Positions 26,427-34,879 of a DNA stretch of 59,348 nt are shown here, one piece after another. Position 1 is the first letter of the stretch. The number at the start of each line of letters is the position of its first letter. This DNA is from Microbacterium paludicola. Lineage in GTDB: Bacteria; Actinomycetota; Actinomycetes; Actinomycetales; Microbacteriaceae. A program made the translations under genes and the position numbers. The notes beneath the pieces are model-generated. The model was given only the letters and a program-made list of their open reading frames with translations, was not told where the DNA came from and ran no database searches. The stretch spans positions 1 to 59,348 of the forward strand of contig NZ_JADGLL010000018.1 in NCBI RefSeq assembly GCF_015235415.1. The letters run 5' to 3'.

Positions 26427-27978
26427 GGCCGGATCGCGGATCGCCTCGGGCACCGGCGCCGCCGGCCGGACGGACCGCGGTCTCGCGGCGGGCGCGGGCG
26501 TCGCCGCGGTCGTGCTCGGCGCCGGCGTCGGCGAGGCGCTCGCCGCGCTGCTGGCCCCGCGGGCGAGCCCGTTCGCGGCGATCGGCTCGGCCCTCATCGA
26601 CCTCGCGCCTGCCTGGGCGAAGGACGCCGCGATCGCCCTGTTCGGCACTGCCGACAAGATCGCGCTGCTTGTGCTGATCGGGGCGGTGCTGCTCGGGGTC
26701 GCTGCCGTGGCGGGGCTGCTCGAGCGGCGCCGGGCACCGTGGGGAGCCGTGCTCGCGGCGGCCCTCGGCGTGCTCGGCGCGATCGCGGCCGTCACCCGCG
26801 CCGACGCCGGCGTGTTCACCCCCGTACCCTCGATCATCGCGGGCGCAGTGGCGGCCGTGACCCTGACCCTTCTGCTGCGGCGGAGGGCGGCGGCCGGCCC
26901 CGGGACGGACGCCGGGATGTCGCGCCGGTCGCTCCTGATCGCGGGAGGTGCGGCGACCGTGGTGGGGATCGCCGCCGCCGTCTGGGCGACGACCCGGGCC
27001 ACCGGGGAGCGCTCGGTCGCGGCGATCCGCGCGGCCCTGCGGCTTCCCGCGCCGCGCTCGACCCAGCCGGTGCCCGGCGGCGCCGATCTCGGGATCCCCG
27101 ATCTCGCGCCCGTCATCACGCCGAACGACGAGTTCTACCGGATCGACACCGCGCTGATCGTCCCCGAGATCGATCCCGCCGCGTGGCGCCTGCGCATCCA
27201 CGGACTCGTCGAGAACGAGATCGAGATCACGTGGGACGAGCTGCTGTCCCTGCCACTGAGCGAGCACATCGTCACGCTCGCCTGCGTCTCGAACGAGGTC
27301 GGGGGAGCCCTCATCGGCAACGCGCGCTGGCTCGGCTATCCGATCCGCGAGCTGCTCGCCCGGGCCCGGCCCCTTCCCGAAGCCGACATGGTGCTCTCGC
27401 GGTCGCAGGACGGGTTCACGGCCGGTACACCGCTGGAGGCCCTGACCGACGACCGGGATGCGCTGCTCGCCGTGGGGATGAACGGCGAGCCGCTGCCGAT
27501 CCAGCACGGCTTCCCCGTGCGGATGGTCGTGCCGGGGCTCTACGGCTACGTGTCGGCGACAAAGTGGGTCGTCGACCTCGAGGTGACCCGCTTCGACCGC
27601 GCCCGCGCCTATTGGAGCGACCGCGGCTGGTCGGAGCGTGGCCCGATCAAGCTGCAGTCGCGCATCGACGTGCCGCGCGCACACGACATCCCCGCCGGTG
27701 AGGTCACGGTCGCCGGTGTCGCCTGGCACCAGCACGTCGGCGTGGCCGGCGTGGAGGTGCAGGTCGACGACGGACCGTGGATGCCCGCGCGCCTCGCCAC
27801 GGCGATCTCCGCCGACACCTGGGTGCAGTGGTCGCTGCGCGCAGTGCTGGCCCCGGGGGAGCATGTGCTTCGCTGCCGGGCGCTGAGCGCCGACGGCACG
27901 ACGCAGACGTCCGACACCGCCCCTCCGGCGCCGGACGGCGCCACCGGATGGCACACGCGTCGATTCGTCGCGGCCTGA
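26410..27978 (+). CDS. Membrane-anchored sulfite-oxidase-like molybdopterin oxidoreductase
   Basis: This 522-residue protein has N-terminal hydrophobic helices (about residues 20-50, 75-98, 110-130, 138-158). A Tat-like SRRSLLIAGGAA stretch (about 177) is next. The molybdopterin domain has the family Mo ligand Cys292 in TLACVSNEVGG, then GLYGYVSATKWV and a C-terminal dimerisation domain. It is of the sulfite oxidase/MsrP-like class. Physiological substrate unknown; it might repair oxidised methionine or oxidise sulfite. The Met-rich lipoprotein directly upstream could be its client, which is inference. Confidence 0.88.
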   Translation: MTPPAEAGSRIASGTGAAGRTDRGLAAGAGVAAVVLGAGVGEALAALLAPRASPFAAIGSALIDLAPAWAKDAAIALFGTADKIALLVLIGAVLLGVAAVAGLLERRRAPWGAVLAAALGVLGAIAAVTRADAGVFTPVPSIIAGAVAAVTLTLLLRRRAAAGPGTDAGMSRRSLLIAGGAATVVGIAAAVWATTRATGERSVAAIRAALRLPAPRSTQPVPGGADLGIPDLAPVITPNDEFYRIDTALIVPEIDPAAWRLRIHGLVENEIEITWDELLSLPLSEHIVTLACVSNEVGGALIGNARWLGYPIRELLARARPLPEADMVLSRSQDGFTAGTPLEALTDDRDALLAVGMNGEPLPIQHGFPVRMVVPGLYGYVSATKWVVDLEVTRFDRARAYWSDRGWSERGPIKLQSRIDVPRAHDIPAGEVTVAGVAWHQHVGVAGVEVQVDDGPWMPARLATAISADTWVQWSLRAVLAPGEHVLRCRALSADGTTQTSDTAPPAPDGATGWHTRRFVAA

Positions 27979-28006
27979 CCCGCCCCGCAGCGGCGATACT
28001 TGGCAT

Positions 28007-28300
28007 ATGAACGAGATCTCCGTCCAGGACCTGCACGCGCGCAAGGACGTCCCGCTCGTCGACGTGCGCGAGGTGCACGAATACGAGGCCGGGCACGTGC
28101 CGGGAGCGATCAACATCCCGATGTCCGAGCTGAACGAGCGGGTCGGCGAGCTGCCGGCCGAGCCGTTCGACGTGATCTGCGAGCTCGGCGGACGCTCGGG
28201 CCGCGTCGTCGAGGCGCTCAGCCAGCGCGGCTACGAGGTGACGAACGTGGCCGGTGGCACCAGCGCCTGGCGCGAAGCCGGCTACCCCGTCGACCTCTGA
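28007..28300 (+). CDS. Rhodanese-like domain protein
   Basis: This 97-residue single-domain sulfurtransferase has LVDVREVHEYEAGHVPGAINIP (the CH2A-type motif), then an active-site loop beginning with Cys58 (CELGGRSG). It transfers sulfane sulfur or acts in redox control. It starts 28 bases after the molybdoenzyme and is followed by a glutaredoxin-like gene after 5 bases, so it is part of a redox-themed run. Confidence 0.92.
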   Translation: MNEISVQDLHARKDVPLVDVREVHEYEAGHVPGAINIPMSELNERVGELPAEPFDVICELGGRSGRVVEALSQRGYEVTNVAGGTSAWREAGYPVDL

Positions 28301-28305
28301 CGCGC

Positions 28306-28578
28306 GTGACCACCCTCACGCTGATCGGCAAGCCCGACTGCCACCTCTGCGACGTCGCGCGCGAGGTCGTCGACCAGGTGCTCGCCGACCTGCCCGACGA
28401 CGTCGCCGACCATGTCGAGGTGCGCGAGGCGTCCATCCAGGATGACCCCGCGCTCTACGACCTGTGGTGGGAGAAGATCCCGGTCGTCCTCATCGACGAC
28501 CGCCTGCACGGACACTGGCGCATCGCGCCCGAGCGGCTGAGCGCCGCCCTGACCGAGGCCGCGGACACGCGCGCCTGA
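28306..28578 (+). CDS. Glutaredoxin-family (DUF836-like) protein
   Basis: This 90-residue thioredoxin-fold protein has a CxxC motif (Cys12-His-Leu-Cys15) directly after beta-1 (LTLIGKPDCHLC), and a cis-Pro IPVVLIDD segment near residue 65. The GTG at 28306 starts five bases after the rhodanese stop. It is probably cotranscribed with the rhodanese and Dabb genes. Partner unknown. Confidence 0.88.
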   Translation: MTTLTLIGKPDCHLCDVAREVVDQVLADLPDDVADHVEVREASIQDDPALYDLWWEKIPVVLIDDRLHGHWRIAPERLSAALTEAADTRA

Positions 28579-28595
28579 CCCGAAGGAGAACCCGG

Positions 28596-28898
28596 ATGAT
28601 CCGCCATGTCGTGCTGTTCAAGCTCGCCTCCACCGACCCCGCCGAGCGCGCCGAGCAGCTCGCCGAGGCGCGCCGCCGCATCCGCGGTCTCGTCGGCGTG
28701 GTCCCCGGCGTGCGCGAGCTCGACCTCGTCGAGAACGTGCTGGCAGACGAGCGCAACTACGACTTCGCGGTCGTCGGCGACTTCGACGACATCGCCGCTG
28801 TGGAGGGCTACGCGACGCACCCCGCTCACCTCGAGGTGATCGACTACGTCTCCACGATCCGCACGGACGCCCGCGCCGCGATCGACTTCGCGGTCTGA
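28596..28898 (+). CDS. Dabb (stress-responsive A/B barrel) family protein
   Basis: This 100-residue ferredoxin-like barrel protein begins MIRHVVLFKL, typical of Dabb proteins. The middle has VPGVRELDLVENV and the end has THPAHLEVIDYV. A strong AAGGAG ribosome site sits upstream of the ATG. Family members include stress-related and polyketide-cyclising enzymes; this one is unassigned. Its end is convergent with the FAD dehydrogenase, with only one base between stops. Confidence 0.88.
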   Translation: MIRHVVLFKLASTDPAERAEQLAEARRRIRGLVGVVPGVRELDLVENVLADERNYDFAVVGDFDDIAAVEGYATHPAHLEVIDYVSTIRTDARAAIDFAV

Positions 28899-28899
28899 G

Positions 28900-30567
28900 T
28901 CAGACCGCGGCGGCCGCCGCCCGGCCGGCGACCCGGCCCGAGAACAGGCAGCCGCCGAGGAACGTCCCCTCGAGCGCGTTGTAGCCCATCATCCCGCCGC
29001 CGCCGAACCCGGCCACCTCGCCTGCGGCGAACAGGCCGGGGATCGGCGCGCCCGTCCCGTCGGGCGAGGGCTGCAGGCACCGTCCCTGCAGGTCGGTCTC
29101 GAGACCGCCGAGCGTCTTGCGCGACAGGATGTGGAGCTTCACCGCGATGAGCGGCCCGGCCTTCGGATCGAGGATCCGGTGCGGGGACGCGACGCGGATG
29201 AGCTTGTCGCCCAGGTAGTTGCGGGCGCCCCGCAGGGCGGTGACCTGCGCGTCCTTCGAGAATGGGTTGGCGATCTCCCGGTCCCGCTCCTCGATGATCC
29301 GGCGGAGATCCTGCTCGTCGATCGCGGGCCCGGTCGGATCCGCACCGGCGAGCCGGTTCATGCCCGCCACGAGCTCGGCGAGGGTGTCGGCGACGACGAA
29401 GTCCTCGCCGTGCTCCTTGAACGCCTCGACGGGCCCGGGCGCGCCCTTGCCGATCCGCTTCGCGAGCAGCTTCAGATCGCGACCGGTGAGGTCGGGGTTC
29501 TGCTCGGAGCCCGAGAGGGCGAGCTCCTTCTCGATGATCTTCTGCGTCAGCACGAACCACGAGTAGTCGTGCCCGGTCGCGCGCAGGTGCTTGAGCGTGC
29601 CGAGCGTGTCGAAGCCGGGGTACAGCGGCGCGGGGAGTCGCCTGCCGGTCGCGTCGAGCCAGAGCGAGGACGGGCCGGGAAGGATCCGGATGCCGTGATC
29701 GGCCCAGATCGGGTCCCAGTTGCGGATGCCCTCGACGTAGTGCCACATCCGGTCGGGATTGATGACGCTGGCGCCCGCGTCCTGCGTGATGCGCAGCATC
29801 CTGCCGTCCACGTGCGCGGGCACCCCGCTGACCATGCTGCGCGGGGGAGTGCCGAGGCGCTCGGGCCAGGCGGCGCGCACAAGATCGTGGTCGCCGCCGA
29901 TGCCGCCCGCCGTGACGATGACGGCCTGCGCCCGCAGGTCGAACTCGCCGACGCTGATGCGGCTCGAGGGGCGCCCGCGATCGACGTCCGACGGCTCGAG
30001 GATCGCGCCGTGAACGCCCACCACCGCGCCCGCCTCGAGGATCAGGCCGTCGACGCGATGCCGGAACGCGAACCGGATGCGCCCCGCCTCGGCATGCGCG
30101 CGCACGCGCCGCTCGAACGGCCCGACGACGCCCGGCCCCGTGCCCCAGGTGATGTGGAACCGCGGCACCGAGTTTCCGTGCCCGCCCGCGCGGCCGTCGC
30201 CGCGCTCGGCCCAGCCGACGACCGGGAAGATCCGCAGCCCCATCTCGCGCAGCCACGCGCGCTTCTCGCCCGCCGCGAAGTGAAGGTACGCGTCGGCCCA
30301 CGCGCGCGGCCAGCGGTCCTCGGGCCGGTCGAACTGCGCGCTGCCGAACCAGTCCTGCCGCGCGAGCTCGAGCGAGTCGCGCACACCGAGGCGCCGCTGC
30401 TCGGGGCTGTTCACGAGGAACAGCCCGCCCAGGCTCCAGAAGGCCTGGCCGCCCAGGCTCTGCTCGCCCTCCTGATCGACAAGCACGACGCTCTTGCCGC
30501 GGTCGGCGGCCTCGGCCGCCGCCACGAGTCCCGCGAGCCCGGCCCCTACGACGACGATGTCGGTCAT
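28900..30567 (-). CDS. FAD-binding dehydrogenase (ketosteroid-dehydrogenase-like)
   Basis: This 555-residue flavoprotein starts with VVVGAGLAGLVAAAEAAD, then LVDQEGEQSLGGQAFWSLGG. The C-terminus has the FAD_binding_2 block GLFAAGEVAGFGGGGMMGYNALEGTFLGGCLFSGR. It looks like the mycobacterial FAD-binding dehydrogenase family that is distantly related to fumarate reductase and 3-ketosteroid dehydrogenases. Substrate unknown. The IS110 element lies about 150 bases upstream of its start, so its promoter region borders a disrupted repeat. Confidence 0.9.
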   Translation of the reverse strand: MTDIVVVGAGLAGLVAAAEAADRGKSVVLVDQEGEQSLGGQAFWSLGGLFLVNSPEQRRLGVRDSLELARQDWFGSAQFDRPEDRWPRAWADAYLHFAAGEKRAWLREMGLRIFPVVGWAERGDGRAGGHGNSVPRFHITWGTGPGVVGPFERRVRAHAEAGRIRFAFRHRVDGLILEAGAVVGVHGAILEPSDVDRGRPSSRISVGEFDLRAQAVIVTAGGIGGDHDLVRAAWPERLGTPPRSMVSGVPAHVDGRMLRITQDAGASVINPDRMWHYVEGIRNWDPIWADHGIRILPGPSSLWLDATGRRLPAPLYPGFDTLGTLKHLRATGHDYSWFVLTQKIIEKELALSGSEQNPDLTGRDLKLLAKRIGKGAPGPVEAFKEHGEDFVVADTLAELVAGMNRLAGADPTGPAIDEQDLRRIIEERDREIANPFSKDAQVTALRGARNYLGDKLIRVASPHRILDPKAGPLIAVKLHILSRKTLGGLETDLQGRCLQPSPDGTGAPIPGLFAAGEVAGFGGGGMMGYNALEGTFLGGCLFSGRVAGRAAAAAV

Positions 30568-30643
30568 GTTCTTTTCTTACAGGAACAGGCGGTCGCGTTC
30601 GGGAACGCTCGCGCCGACCCTTCGGGCCGGCGCTCACGTTCGC

Positions 30644-30714
30644 GGGCTGTCGCTGCGATCCATCCGACGACGGACGTCGCGTCGCGAGCGGGGTCGGCAG
30701 TCGCTCCGCTCCAC
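30644..30714. repeat. Dispersed intergenic repeat, left part, interrupted by IS110 element
   Basis: About 70 bases aligning with 38370-38439: GTCGCT, then ATC, GACG, ACGTCGCGT, and GGTCGGCAGTCGCTCCGCTCCAC. The repeat resumes right of the IS element at 32042-32063 as CGCTCGCTCCGCTCGCACGCGG. The second copy continues without interruption at 38439-38460. Confidence 0.75.
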
Positions 30715-30739
30715 TGTCAGTGTGATGGTGGCTGGCCGT

Positions 30740-30935
30740 GCCTTGCTGGCAGGGTCGGTGCTGGTGCTCCTGCCGGGTGTGACTCACCGCTCCACTGACC
30801 ACGCGTGCGTGTGTGTCCTGCGAAGCGATTCGTCCGCCCGGTGGGGGTGCCGACGCCGGGCGCTGCCCGCCGCGGTGACTTGATAGAAGCACGGCCATTC
30901 GCAGTGGCTCATGACAGTTCCGTCCCGCGACGACT
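30740..30935 (+). ncRNA. Candidate IS110 bridge RNA
   Basis: Two loops are predicted. The target loop is closed by CCGGG (30773-30777) with CCCGG (30837-30841). It contains CCGCTCCA (30787-30794), identical to the left target plus core, and AGCGA-T (30824-30829), complementary to the right target TCGCT plus core A. The donor loop is closed by CGCGG (30871-30875) with CCGCG (30925-30929). It contains ATAGAAGCA (30883-30891), identical to the right element end plus core, and TGACAG-T (30912-30918), complementary to the left element end CTGTCA plus core A. Exact RNA ends are not known. Confidence 0.65.
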
Positions 30936-30994
30936 TTCTCAGTGCCCGGACGTCGGCTACGACCGTCCAACCGCTGAAGAAGGAAGTGATCGCA

Positions 30995-32026
30995 GTGACC
31001 ATCGTCGCAGACCGTTACCGGTTCATCACCGGGGTCGATACCCATTCAAAGAAGCACCAGTACGCCGTCGTCGATCCCACCGGCCGGCTCCTTCAGGAGC
31101 GGTCCTTCCCGACCGACCCGGCGGGGATCACCCGCGCTCGCACCTGGCTTGCAGGGCTCAGCGGCGCGGCCGAGATGCTGGTCGCCATCGACGGCGCCGG
31201 CTCCTACGGGCGCCCCCTGGCCGAGGCTCTGGGCGGGGCGGGGATCCGCGTCGTCGAAGCCCCCAAGATCCGCTACCGCCCTTCCGGCAAGGACGACCGT
31301 CTCGACGCGCGCGCCGCGGCTGCTGCGGTTCTGCCCCTTGAGGACACGGCTCTCAACGACCGCAAGAGCGGCGCCGAACGCGACGCGATCCAGATCCTCC
31401 TGACCGCGCGGGCGGAGATGACCCGGGAGCGCACTCAGGCCATCAACCGGCTCACCGCCCTGGCTCGCCGGTTCGACCTCGGCATTGACGCCCGCCGGTC
31501 GCTGACCGCCGCGCAGATCCGGCAGGTCGCCGCCTGGCGCCCACGCAAGACCGAGCCCGTCGACACTCACGTCGCCCGCACGGAGACCATCCGCCTGGCC
31601 GCTCGCATCCTCGCGTTGCGCACCGACATCACCCGCAACCTGACGACCCTGCGCCACCTCACCGAGCAGCTCGCCCCGCAACTGCTGACCCAGCCCGGCA
31701 TCGGCCCCGTCACCGCAGCTCAGGTGTTCGCCTCCTGGTCCCACCCCGGCCGGGTCCGCTCCGAAGCGGCCTTCGCCCGCCTGGCCGGCACCGCCCCCAA
31801 ACCCGCCTCCAGCGGCGATCACTCCCGCCACCGCCTCGACCGCGGCGGTGACCGACACCTCAACGCCGCCCTGCACCGGGTGATCATCACCCGCTGGCGC
31901 TCACACCCCGAAACCCTCGCCTACGCCCAACGCCGCCGAGCCGAAGGCCGCACCGACCGCGACATCCGCCGCATCCTCAAGCGCTACCTCGCCCGCACCC
32001 TCTACCGACTCCTCGAAGCCAGTTGA
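30995..32026 (+). CDS. IS110-family transposase
   Basis: This 343-residue DEDD recombinase has an N-terminal RuvC-like DEDD_Tnp_IS110 domain: IVADRYRFITGVDTHSKKH gives the first Asp, AIDGAGSYG the Glu/Asp region, and KDDRLDARAAA the late acidic pair. The C-terminal Transposase_20 domain has LLTQPGIGPVTAAQVFASW and AFARLAGTAP. GTG 30995 is preferred: GAAGGAAG lies 8 bases upstream and the family starts at this point. The longer frame from 30911 would overlap the candidate bridge RNA. The gene looks intact and the element may still be active. Confidence 0.93.
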   Translation: MTIVADRYRFITGVDTHSKKHQYAVVDPTGRLLQERSFPTDPAGITRARTWLAGLSGAAEMLVAIDGAGSYGRPLAEALGGAGIRVVEAPKIRYRPSGKDDRLDARAAAAAVLPLEDTALNDRKSGAERDAIQILLTARAEMTRERTQAINRLTALARRFDLGIDARRSLTAAQIRQVAAWRPRKTEPVDTHVARTETIRLAARILALRTDITRNLTTLRHLTEQLAPQLLTQPGIGPVTAAQVFASWSHPGRVRSEAAFARLAGTAPKPASSGDHSRHRLDRGGDRHLNAALHRVIITRWRSHPETLAYAQRRRAEGRTDRDIRRILKRYLARTLYRLLEAS

Positions 32027-32070
32027 CACACATAGAAGCATCGCTCGCTCCGCTCGCACGCGGCACAGAA

Positions 32071-32111
32071 AACCCGTGAGGGCCCACCCGATGGATGAGC
32101 CCTCACGGGTT
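32071..32111 (-). terminator. Intrinsic terminator of aspS
   Basis: A perfect 13-base stem AACCCGTGAGGGC / GCCCTCACGGGTT spans a 15-base loop, followed on the minus strand by TTTTCTG. It lies 10 bases past the aspS stop and also faces the IS element. Confidence 0.9.
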
Positions 32112-32121
32112 CGACAAGGGC

Positions 32122-33900
32122 TCAGGCCTCGACGGCCTCCGGCTCGGCGTCGACGCCCGCCTCGGCGCGCTGCTGCGGCGTGATCGGGGCGGGGGCCTCG
32201 GTCAGCGGGTCGAAGCCGCCGCCCGACTTCGGGAACGCGATGACCTCGCGGATCGACTCCGTCTTGGTCAGGTGCTGCAGCACGCGGTCCATGCCGAGCG
32301 CGATGCCGCCGTGCGGCGGGGCGCCGAACTTGAACGCGTCGAGCAGGAAGCCGAACTTCTCCTGCGCCTGCTCCTCGTCGATGCCCATGATCTTGAAGAC
32401 GCGCTTCTGGATGTCCTCGCGATGGATGCGGATGGATCCGCCGCCCAGCTCGGATCCGTTGCAGACGATGTCGTACGCGTAGGCGAGGGCCGATCCGGGG
32501 TCGGTGTCGAAGGTGTCCTCGAACTCGGGCTTCGGGCCGGTGAAGGCGTGGTGCACGGCCGTCCAGGCACCGGCGCCCACCGCGACGTCGCCGGAGGCGA
32601 CGGCGTCGGACGCGGGCTCGAACATCGGGGCGTCGACGACCCACGTGAAGGCGAACGTGTCGGGGTCGAGCAGGCCGAGGCGCTTGCCGATCTCGACGCG
32701 GGCGGCTCCGAGGAGGGCGCGCGAGGCCTTGGTGTCGCCCGCGGCGAAGAACGCGCAGTCGCCGGGCTTCGCGCCGACGAGCTCCATCAGGCCCGCCTGC
32801 TCGGTCTCGGACAGGTTCTTGGCGACCGGGCCGCCGAGCGTGCCGTCCTCGTTGAACAGGACGTAGGCGAGTCCGCGGGCACCGCGCTGCTTGGCCCACT
32901 CCTGCCACGCGTCGAGGGTCTTGCGCGGCTGGCTCGCGCCGCCCGGCATGAGCACCGCGCCGACGTACTCCGACTGGAACACGCGGAACGGGGTGTCCGC
33001 AAAGTACTCGGTCGCCTCGACGAGCTCCAGGCCGAAGCGCAGGTCGGGCTTGTCCGAGCCGTACTTCGCCATCGCGTCGGCGTACGTGATGCGGGGGAGC
33101 GGCGTCTTCACGTCGACGTCGATGGTCTTCCACATCGCCGTGATGACGTCCTCCATCATCTCGATGACGTCCTCCTGCTCGACGAAGCTCATCTCGATGT
33201 CGAGCTGCGTGAACTCGGGCTGGCGGTCGGCGCGGAAGTCCTCGTCGCGGTAGCAGCGCGCGATCTGGAAGTACTTCTCCACGCCGCCGACCATCAGCAG
33301 CTGCTTGAACAGCTGCGGGCTCTGCGGCAGGGCGTACCAGCTGCCCGGGTGGAGGCGGGCGGGGACGAGGAAGTCGCGGGCGCCCTCGGGCGTCGAGCGG
33401 GTGAGGGTCGGGGTCTCGACCTCGACGAACTCGCGCCCGTGCAGGACGTCGCGGATCGCCTTGTACACCTGCGAGCGAAGGCGGATCGCGTTCGCCGGCC
33501 CCTGGCGGCGCAGGTCGAGGTAGCGGTGCTTGAGGCGCACCTCCTCGCCGATCGGGTCGGCGCCCTCGCCGCCCGAGACCTGGAACGGCAGCGGAGCCGA
33601 CTCGTTCAGCACCTCGACGTCGGTCGCGACCAGCTCGATCTCGCCCGTCGGGAGGTTCGGGTTCTCGTTGCCCGCGGGGCGACGGCCGACCTCGCCCGTG
33701 ACCTTCAGCACGAACTCGCTGCGCAGCGGATGCGCCACGGCCTCGTCGCGGATGACGACCTGAGCGATGCCCGAGGCGTCGCGCAGGTCGATGAACGCCA
33801 CGCCGCCGTGATCGCGTCGGCGGTCGACCCAGCCCGTGAGGGTGACGGTCTGACCGATGTGCTCGGCGCGCAGGGAGCCGGCGGTGTGGGTGCGAAGCAC
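32122..33900 (-). CDS. aspS: Aspartyl-tRNA synthetase
   Basis: This 592-residue class IIb synthetase charges tRNA with aspartate. It has an N-terminal OB fold with [21 protein letters not shown], the class II motif 2 [20 protein letters not shown] (about 211-230), the bacterial insertion domain, and motif 3 [14 protein letters not shown] near the end. The AGGAGG ribosome site (33908-33913 on the reverse strand) is 7 bases before the GTG. Length is typical of actinobacteria. Whether it also charges tRNA-Asn cannot be judged. Confidence 0.97.
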   Translation of the reverse strand: MLRTHTAGSLRAEHIGQTVTLTGWVDRRRDHGGVAFIDLRDASGIAQVVIRDEAVAHPLRSEFVLKVTGEVGRRPAGNENPNLPTGEIELVATDVEVLNESAPLPFQVSGGEGADPIGEEVRLKHRYLDLRRQGPANAIRLRSQVYKAIRDVLHGREFVEVETPTLTRSTPEGARDFLVPARLHPGSWYALPQSPQLFKQLLMVGGVEKYFQIARCYRDEDFRADRQPEFTQLDIEMSFVEQEDVIEMMEDVITAMWKTIDVDVKTPLPRITYADAMAKYGSDKPDLRFGLELVEATEYFADTPFRVFQSEYVGAVLMPGGASQPRKTLDAWQEWAKQRGARGLAYVLFNEDGTLGGPVAKNLSETEQAGLMELVGAKPGDCAFFAAGDTKASRALLGAARVEIGKRLGLLDPDTFAFTWVVDAPMFEPASDAVASGDVAVGAGAWTAVHHAFTGPKPEFEDTFDTDPGSALAYAYDIVCNGSELGGGSIRIHREDIQKRVFKIMGIDEEQAQEKFGFLLDAFKFGAPPHGGIALGMDRVLQHLTKTESIREVIAFPKSGGGFDPLTEAPAPITPQQRAEAGVDAEPEAVEA

Positions 33901-34089
33901 GGGGATTCCTCCTGTTGCGGTGCCCGGAGCAGGATGGGCAACCCGTCGATTCTACGGGCTGGAGTCTGTGCCGACCGGGGAACGGAAGGGGGATAACCGG
34001 ATCCGGATCGGCGGTTGCCACCCAGGCGGGGGAAAGGCGGCGCCGGTAGCGTCGACCGAGTACCGCACGACGACCGAAGGGCCAGACGC

Positions 34090-34746
34090 ATGACGACCGC
34101 TTCCGCCGACACCGACGGATCCTGGCTCGGAGCACTCGTCGACTGGGTCGTCGGGTTGATGGACGTGATCGGCCCGTACGGAGCCGGCATCGGCATCGCG
34201 GCCGAGAACCTGTTCCCGCCGCTGCCGAGCGAGGCGATTCTGCCGCTCGCGGGTCTCGCCGCCTCGCGGGGTGCCTTCACGCTGTGGGAGGCGATCCTGT
34301 GGACCACGGTCGGATCGATCGTGGGCGCACTCGTGCTGTACGGCATCGGCGCCTGGTTCGGCATCGATCGCCTGCGCCGGATCGCCGACAAGATGCCGCT
34401 GGTGAAGGTCGAGGACGTCGACCGCACCGTCGCGTGGTTCCACAAGCACGGCTCCGCGGCGGTGTTCTTCGGCCGGTTCATCCCCATCTTCCGCAGCCTG
34501 ATCTCGATCCCGGCCGGCGTCGTGCACATGCCGGTCTGGAAGTTCGTGCTGCTCACGGGGGTCGGCAGCCTGATCTGGAACACGATCTTCGTGCTCATCG
34601 GCTGGTACCTCGGCGAGTCGTGGCACATCGTCGAGCAGTACATGGACGTCTTCCAGAACATCGTGATTGCGGTCGTCGCGATCGCCGTGATCTGGTTCGT
34701 CGTCGCGCGCGTCCGCTCGATCCGGGCCGACAAGCGCGACAGCTGA
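34090..34746 (+). CDS. DedA-family membrane protein
   Basis: This 218-residue protein has the SNARE-associated DedA domain: ENLFPPLPSEAILPLAGL (about 38-55), FGRFIPIFRSLISIPAGVVHMP (about 137-158) and a GSLIWNTIFVLIGWYLG segment. Four to five membrane stretches. DedA proteins are proposed undecaprenyl-phosphate or phospholipid flippases acting in the cytoplasmic membrane. It is divergent from aspS with a 189-base gap. Confidence 0.93.
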   Translation: MTTASADTDGSWLGALVDWVVGLMDVIGPYGAGIGIAAENLFPPLPSEAILPLAGLAASRGAFTLWEAILWTTVGSIVGALVLYGIGAWFGIDRLRRIADKMPLVKVEDVDRTVAWFHKHGSAAVFFGRFIPIFRSLISIPAGVVHMPVWKFVLLTGVGSLIWNTIFVLIGWYLGESWHIVEQYMDVFQNIVIAVVAIAVIWFVVARVRSIRADKRDS

Positions 34747-34756
34747 GGGTTCGTGT

Positions 34757-34842
34757 CCCCGAGGTGCCGGTTCTGACCGGCATGTCGGGGACCGGATCGG
34801 CGCCGTGTCCCCGAGTTGCCGGTTGTGAGCGGCACTTCGGGG
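34757..34842. repeat. Paired 34-base palindromes (CCCCGA..TCGGGG type)
   Basis: Two units lie at 34757-34790 and 34809-34842. Each has CCCCGA, two bases, TGCCGGT, a short loop, (A)CCGGCA or AGCGGCA, two bases, TCGGGG, and is preceded by GTGT. They lie between the convergent DedA and P-loop kinase genes. Probably REP-like terminator elements. Confidence 0.75.
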
Positions 34843-34879
34843 TCAGGGACGCGCACTCGTGCGGGTGGCCGATCCCGTA

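Larger units (their letters stand above)
30714..32040 (+). mobile_element. IS110-family insertion sequence, complete, about 1.33 kb
   Basis: The ends are set by comparing the interrupted repeat with its intact copy at 38370-38460, and by guide-like matches inside the element. The left junction is CCGCTC-CA-CTGTCAG and the right is AGAAG-CA-TCGCTCGC, with a shared CA core (30712-30713 and 32039-32040). The element has a 280-base noncoding left end, one transposase gene and a 14-base right end. It lacks terminal inverted repeats, as usual for IS110. A perfect TTGACA lies at the right end (32023-32028), overlapping the transposase stop. Confidence 0.85.

Noticed and set aside
30911..30994. Transposase start at ATG 30911
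   Set aside because: It would add 28 residues not seen in the family and overlap the candidate bridge RNA. GTG 30995 has a good ribosome site.
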